Of a DNA stretch of 53,677 nucleotides, positions 48,993 to 53,677 are shown piece by piece; positions within the stretch are counted from its first letter, which is position 1; every line of letters begins with the position of its first letter. The notes under the pieces are model-generated. The model saw nothing but the letters and a program-made list of their open reading frames with translations, did no database searches and was not told the origin of the DNA. The position numbers were made by a program, and so were the translations under genes. This stretch comes from Candidatus Saccharimonadota bacterium (GTDB lineage Bacteria > Patescibacteriota > Saccharimonadia > Saccharimonadales > Saccharimonadaceae), in the NCBI GenBank assembly GCA_009777625.1, contig WRLL01000005.1, positions 1 through 53,677 on the forward strand, read 5' to 3'.

Positions 48993-51900
48993 TCAAGTAT
49001 TCGCCACCGCAGTATGTATAACATTCTGCACGTACATAGAACAGTTGGGGCTGATCGGCGTTGGCTTGCCATCTCGAACAGCGAAGTTTATCTGAGTGTC
49101 CTCAGCCACAGCTGGCGGTGTTACAAAAGTTGGGCCAGAGCTAGAAGCAATCGCAGTCGGTGTAGTAGGGGTCGGCGCCCATCCATTAGTAGTCGGCGAC
49201 GTGCCAACCTGGAAACCCCAAGTACCATTGTCAATAGCGTTGCCGACTGTCGAAGGAATTACCAACGAAGAGCTGCCAGTGTCCACGCAAACCAGATTGG
49301 CGCCTTCGCTTTCAATGAACAAAGTGTAACCAGTCGCGTTATTAGTTGCAACCGAGACGTCAAAGTAACCTTCGTCAAATGGCGAAGAGGGTGATATATT
49401 CAGAGTTAGCGTATCATCAGAGGCGCTAATCTCTAGATAGAAATCGCTGGAGTAAAGGAACCCACCGGTCGAACGACCGTAACCGTCCAAAGTCGGCATA
49501 CCGTTGCCGCTCGGGCCTGGCACAACCTCCATAGTAAAGGTTTCCACGCTGTTGTTGACTGTAACCGTCACCAACCCAGCTTCATGTGCCGAGGTAGTGC
49601 AAACGATAGTATCATTTGTCACATCTGTTGATACATCTGCGATTATACACGGGGCAGGCGTTCCACCAATATCCAACGTAATCGTATACGACAGAGCTGG
49701 CGGAGTAGTATCATCCACCCAGATAAAGTTGTGACCGGTAATGATTAGTTCTGTGCCACCTTCTTGCGATCCGGTCGGCGGGAACACAGTCTCGACCGTC
49801 ATCGGCGCGCGGTAAGTATAGGCCTGCGTCAGAGTAACCGTGATCCCATTAACGATAACATTAACATCGACCGTACCCTCGGCGTGTGCTGGCGGTACGA
49901 CAACAATAGTGTTCAGATCGACCGCTGTGACGTTTGTTGCCACAGTCCCACCGAAGTTAACGGTCGGTGGCGGAATGCTGGAATTATCACAAGCAAAAGG
50001 CGTTCCCGAGGCCGACGGATAAAACACATTGTGTAAAGTATCAAACATGCCACCAGTTGTACCATCCATCGTACAAACTGGCACCATGTTGCGATCATCA
50101 GCCGCCAGGTCTTTATTTATACTAAAGCTGTAAATTCGACCGACCATGCCAGCAGCAGCACCGGCACCGTTGTTGGCACTGCCCAAGTATATATTGTACG
50201 GCGTGCTGGGCGGAGTGCCAGGGGTAATCGTGTTGGTGTTGGTCGCGCCATTGTTTAGCCTAACCGTGAAATCGGCCGTTGTGCCGTCAGCATCCAGCGT
50301 CGCCAATATTCGGTCGCCGAGATGCATAGCACCACCAGCCGCAGCATTAGAGTTACCGTAAAAGGCTGTCGGGAACATAAACCCATCAGTCGGCAACGTA
50401 ATCGTGTAGTAATGACCGGCCACCAACACACCAGCGGCATACTGACCGCTGTCGCGCGTGGCATCAATTGTCATGCTGGTGTTGCCCAGCTGGTTGACGC
50501 CAGTATTGATATATTGCGATCCGTTAAAGTCCAGCCAACCCAGCTGATAAAACTGTTGTCCCGAAAATGGCTGCCCGGTTGTTGTATCTGCATACTGCGC
50601 CGCGTTAGTAATACCCACACCGGTAATCGTGGCCGTACCGTTAGCATTGTAACTAACACCGAAACCAGTTCCACCTGTCGTCGGACCAATAATCGGCGTG
50701 ATACTGTCGATCTCTGGAATATAAGTATAATACCCCGGGTGGTGATAAACTCTACCGCCGGCATTGACGGTAATATCGACTTCACCAGCTGCGTTTGGCG
50801 GCGGCACAAACTCAATACTGCCGTCGGGATTGATCGTAATGCTGCTCAGGTCAACTTCGATATTACCCATAAATATACTGTCAAAGTTCAAGGTGCTACC
50901 GCCGGTCACCAAACCTGCACCAGTCAGAACGATAACTCCATTAGGATCATGCGAAACACCAAAACCAGTTCCGCCGGTCGTCGGTCCGGTATCAGGCGAA
51001 ACTGTATCAATAATCGGCCGACCGTAAACAGTCACCGGTAACGGCGTTCTGGTCATCGGCCCGGTGTAGCCAGAAATACTCGGCCCCAGAACCACGTTGG
51101 TCAAATCCTCGAACGCATAAGGCGTGTAGGTAAAGGTGCAAGAAGAAGTATTGGTCACAGAATCATAACCAGTAGGATTAGTCGTGCTGTCGTAATCGCT
51201 TATGTTAAAAGTACAAGAAGGAGTGCTAAACGCACCACCCGCCGCAGCCCCGCCATCAGCGTTCAGGAAGTCATTCAGATCAACCGTGCCAATAAACGGA
51301 CCATTCATCGTCAGCGTGAACGTGCCAGTCGCGCCGTACCGCAAATAACTCGGACCAGTAATCGTCATCTGATTGGCCATCACCCAAATGTAATCATTGA
51401 GGTTGAGCGGATCGTAAACTGGCGGCGAAGTGCCCGGAACAGGACCAGTAGAAGTAAAGCTCTGGCCGACCATCGATGGGATGCTGCTAGTATTGACGGT
51501 CGCAGTCAAGACTTGCCGACCAGGTGTCTGCGGCGTGTACGACAAGGTGCCAGTAGTTGCAGCAATCGTCGGCCAAGTCAGCGTTCCCAAGGACCCAGCA
51601 TCGCTAGCCGAAACACTGACCGTGGCCATGAAAGCACCGTTTGGCGTGTATGTGTAATCTTGCAAAACACCGACATAGCCGATCGTGCAGTTCGGACTAG
51701 AGCTGGCACAGCCGATATTTACCCGACTTGCGTCAATAAACAGGTTCGTGAAAGTCTGGGCGTTCGTAACTGGCTCAGTCGCCGTCAGCTGCAAAATGTG
51801 GCTGGGGAAAGTCGGCGGCACTACACCATCGTCCCGCAGTGTATAAGTAAACGTCCGCTCATAAGTTTCGCCGCCGCCAGCCGTAAACGTATAAGTATTG

Positions 51901-53677
51901 CCACCCGAGAACGTCCCAGAAGGATTCCCATCGCCCCCGCCCGACGCATCGGCAAAAACGCCACCACCGGCCGTGCCGTTCATAAATTCGTCATTCAGCA
52001 CAATCGTACCGCTCCAGCCGGTGCCAATCGTCACGGACAATGTATAACTACAGGTCTGCCCGCGAGCAATGAAACTACAGCCGGAACTGGGTATTATAAA
52101 TATCCCCGGGTCCTTGACCGGCGCGATATCATAGTAAGCATTGTTGACCGCCGGATCTGAACTAGTTCCTTGCAAACGGATAAAGACATCCCAAGGCACA
52201 GCAGGCGGACCAGCGTTAGTCGGCGTGGCGGTGGTCTGCGGGATATAGCTGAAACTGGAATCCGTACCATCGCTACCGGCAAAGTGAATCACGCCGGGAT
52301 TACTGGCCACTCCGCCAGCCCAGAATTCGCCGTGTGTACCACTTGGATTATCACTATTGCTCAAATCATCCGTGATCGAAATCGTCCCCTCGTACGGCGC
52401 ACCATATGTCGACACAATGAAATCAACTTCACACTCAATACAATAATAATCATAAGTACCGTCCGGCGCGATAAAGTACGACTGAGCCAGCAAACCAAAC
52501 ACAACGTTATCGTCGGTGGAAGTCAAAAATGTATTCTCAAACACGTCGATCGGAATATCAACATTGATCATCGGCCACCACAGATCGCTTTCGTTGCTGC
52601 GGTCAGGATTCCAGTAACCCATCAGCGTGTTCCAACTCGGCGAGGTCCAAGTGTAGCTCAGCGTCTGGCCGGTTGAAACAGTCGGACCGACCGGATCAAC
52701 AGTATCACCATATTGCACATTAAATGTGTTGGTGCCACTGTCAAAACGCCCGTCAGCAGATGCAAAAGTACCCGACAATCCCGGGCTGATCGTGGTATGC
52801 CAGTCGTCTGACAATTCCACTGGGCCATTCCAACGACCATTCAACACAACTTGACAGGGTACTGTAGTGCCAGGCGGAACATATGGCGTAGTCGTCCAAG
52901 TTATCCCGCCATCCTCTGAACATTCATTGACAAAATCAGTCGCCACATCGAAATAGGTATATTGCACCGGCTCTCTGGGGATCTCCACTGGATTTCCGGG
53001 ATCGGTATTATCTATATCAGGCGGCGGTATAATATTGTTGGCAAACACATTCACCTGACCAGCCGGGTGAGCCGGTGCCGTACAGGTTACGATTGGCTCC
53101 AGAACGCCTTCGGTAATAATGCGCAAGTTAGTACATGGCACACCGCCGACCACAACTGGGTTGGCTGGGTCAGTGGTATCATCAATCACGCCACCAAACG
53201 TTATATACGAAACACCCTGCAGGGCAAAACCGGTAAGCCATACAGTGTTGCCACCAGTCGACGGTCCTTCGGTTGGATCGATAAACCGAATATCCGGATA
53301 CCCATACACCGTTATATCTATAGGCGTGATTGCCATCGGACGGGCAAATTCGGGCGGGAAACTTGGTGCCAGGGTAATGGTCCGTTCTTCTGCCGCAACG
53401 GTCGGCGTATAGACAAAAGTACACGTCGATGTATTAGACACCGGATCGTAATTAGCCAGAGTAAAGGTACATGTACCGCCATTGTCAAACGTACCGCCCT
53501 GAGGAATGCCATTAACCGTGTCATTGTCGGACAAAATAACCGTCCCAATAAACGGACCATTCAACGCCAAAGTATACGTACCACTACCGCCGTTAGGAAT
53601 AGTATCATCACCGGTAAAGAACGTCGTCTGGTTGGCAATCACCCAGATATAACCGCCGTTCGCCGTCAACCCACCCG
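48993..53677 (-). CDS. giant IPT/LamG surface protein, 5' end beyond window
   Basis: At least 1558 residues; the frame continues past the window edge, so the signal peptide is not seen. Tandem Ig-like modules include IPT/TIG domains, each with P-x-x-GP-T/S-x-GG: FIDPTEGPSTGG, VSPDTGPTTGG, ITPIIGPTTGG and FPPTGSQEGG. Repeated modules with TYTLALNGPFIGTVILSD/TFTLTMNGPFIGTVDLND and SCTFTYTP strands occur at least twice. A LamG-like domain (WLDFNGSQYINTGVNQLG) lies between the last two IPT domains. The end is the shared domain (NNATGYTLFIE, GTWGFQVG, NFAVRDG, YVQNVIHTAV). There is no membrane anchor, so it likely attaches through the WxL-like end. It converges on cluster 3. Confidence 0.82.
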   Translation of the reverse strand, partial: GGLTANGGYIWVIANQTTFFTGDDTIPNGGSGTYTLALNGPFIGTVILSDNDTVNGIPQGGTFDNGGTCTFTLANYDPVSNTSTCTFVYTPTVAAEERTITLAPSFPPEFARPMAITPIDITVYGYPDIRFIDPTEGPSTGGNTVWLTGFALQGVSYITFGGVIDDTTDPANPVVVGGVPCTNLRIITEGVLEPIVTCTAPAHPAGQVNVFANNIIPPPDIDNTDPGNPVEIPREPVQYTYFDVATDFVNECSEDGGITWTTTPYVPPGTTVPCQVVLNGRWNGPVELSDDWHTTISPGLSGTFASADGRFDSGTNTFNVQYGDTVDPVGPTVSTGQTLSYTWTSPSWNTLMGYWNPDRSNESDLWWPMINVDIPIDVFENTFLTSTDDNVVFGLLAQSYFIAPDGTYDYYCIECEVDFIVSTYGAPYEGTISITDDLSNSDNPSGTHGEFWAGGVASNPGVIHFAGSDGTDSSFSYIPQTTATPTNAGPPAVPWDVFIRLQGTSSDPAVNNAYYDIAPVKDPGIFIIPSSGCSFIARGQTCSYTLSVTIGTGWSGTIVLNDEFMNGTAGGGVFADASGGGDGNPSGTFSGGNTYTFTAGGGETYERTFTYTLRDDGVVPPTFPSHILQLTATEPVTNAQTFTNLFIDASRVNIGCASSSPNCTIGYVGVLQDYTYTPNGAFMATVSVSASDAGSLGTLTWPTIAATTGTLSYTPQTPGRQVLTATVNTSSIPSMVGQSFTSTGPVPGTSPPVYDPLNLNDYIWVMANQMTITGPSYLRYGATGTFTLTMNGPFIGTVDLNDFLNADGGAAAGGAFSTPSCTFNISDYDSTTNPTGYDSVTNTSSCTFTYTPYAFEDLTNVVLGPSISGYTGPMTRTPLPVTVYGRPIIDTVSPDTGPTTGGTGFGVSHDPNGVIVLTGAGLVTGGSTLNFDSIFMGNIEVDLSSITINPDGSIEFVPPPNAAGEVDITVNAGGRVYHHPGYYTYIPEIDSITPIIGPTTGGTGFGVSYNANGTATITGVGITNAAQYADTTTGQPFSGQQFYQLGWLDFNGSQYINTGVNQLGNTSMTIDATRDSGQYAAGVLVAGHYYTITLPTDGFMFPTAFYGNSNAAAGGAMHLGDRILATLDADGTTADFTVRLNNGATNTNTITPGTPPSTPYNIYLGSANNGAGAAAGMVGRIYSFSINKDLAADDRNMVPVCTMDGTTGGMFDTLHNVFYPSASGTPFACDNSSIPPPTVNFGGTVATNVTAVDLNTIVVVPPAHAEGTVDVNVIVNGITVTLTQAYTYRAPMTVETVFPPTGSQEGGTELIITGHNFIWVDDTTPPALSYTITLDIGGTPAPCIIADVSTDVTNDTIVCTTSAHEAGLVTVTVNNSVETFTMEVVPGPSGNGMPTLDGYGRSTGGFLYSSDFYLEISASDDTLTLNISPSSPFDEGYFDVSVATNNATGYTLFIESEGANLVCVDTGSSSLVIPSTVGNAIDNGTWGFQVGTSPTTNGWAPTPTTPTAIASSSGPTFVTPPAVAEDTQINFAVRDGKPTPISPNCSMYVQNVIHTAVANT

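Overview
The window reads as a chromosomal segment of a small-genome, Gram-positive-like bacterium of the Candidate Phyla Radiation (Patescibacteria), most likely a Saccharibacteria-type lineage. This is an inference from content. Secreted surface proteins with Sec signal peptides are abundant. There is a minimal TatA/TatC pair, a LemA/HtpX pair, TypA/BipA, NAD-dependent ligase, Fe/Mn superoxide dismutase and two P-type ATPases, and no biosynthetic operons. UGA is used as a normal stop (for example at 14403, 19925 and 45412), so this is not a UGA-recoding lineage such as Gracilibacteria.

Layout. 1-6.6 kb: the 5' part of tRNA-Leu, a 67-residue Tat-signal protein, three phage-tailspike-like genes, tatC and tatA. 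6.6-16.7 kb: two clusters of surface proteins. Each pairs proteins carrying a shared C-terminal domain (Asn-x-x-x-Gly-Tyr-Thr, Trp-Gly-aromatic, Gly-x-Tyr-x-x-x-Val-x-Tyr-Thr) with a DUF916/WxLIP-like single-pass membrane protein. Cluster 2 also has a small Pro-x-Thr-Gly membrane protein. This gene set matches the csc/WxL surface complexes known from Firmicutes. 16.8-23.2 kb: housekeeping genes (lemA, htpX, a membrane protein, ligA, an EEP-family hydrolase, an RRM protein). 23.3-28.3 kb: a strong non-coding RNA candidate, then an AT-richer integrated island holding a two-gene CBASS-like defence unit (SLATT membrane effector plus SMODS/AGS-C nucleotidyltransferase), a TM2-like gene behind a riboswitch-like RNA, and a large serine recombinase whose 3' end overlaps tRNA-Val(UAC). 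28.4-45.4 kb: a 1693-residue BspA-repeat surface protein, an MgtA-type ATPase diverging from glutamate decarboxylase, an anchored alpha/beta hydrolase, tRNA-Val(CAC), SOD, typA, an AEC transporter and a second P-type ATPase. 45.4 kb to the end: a third surface cluster, a frameshifted CdiA-CT-like nuclease gene, and a giant IPT/LamG surface protein that runs off the right edge.

How the parts work together. The seven copies of the shared C-terminal domain and three WxLIP-like partners suggest that this cell devotes much of its coding to a modular surface-display system. Carriers such as Asp-box/RCC1 propellers, BspA repeats, FnIII and IPT domains end in a common docking domain. Nearly every surface gene has its own good sigma70-type promoter. 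Many housekeeping and island genes instead appear leaderless: a -10 box (often extended, TGnTATAAT) sits 4-7 bases before the start codon, and in places it overlaps the upstream gene's stop codon.

Limits. No searches or folding programs were run. Family calls rest on motif recognition by eye, RNA structures on complementarity read by eye, and promoter calls on consensus matching.
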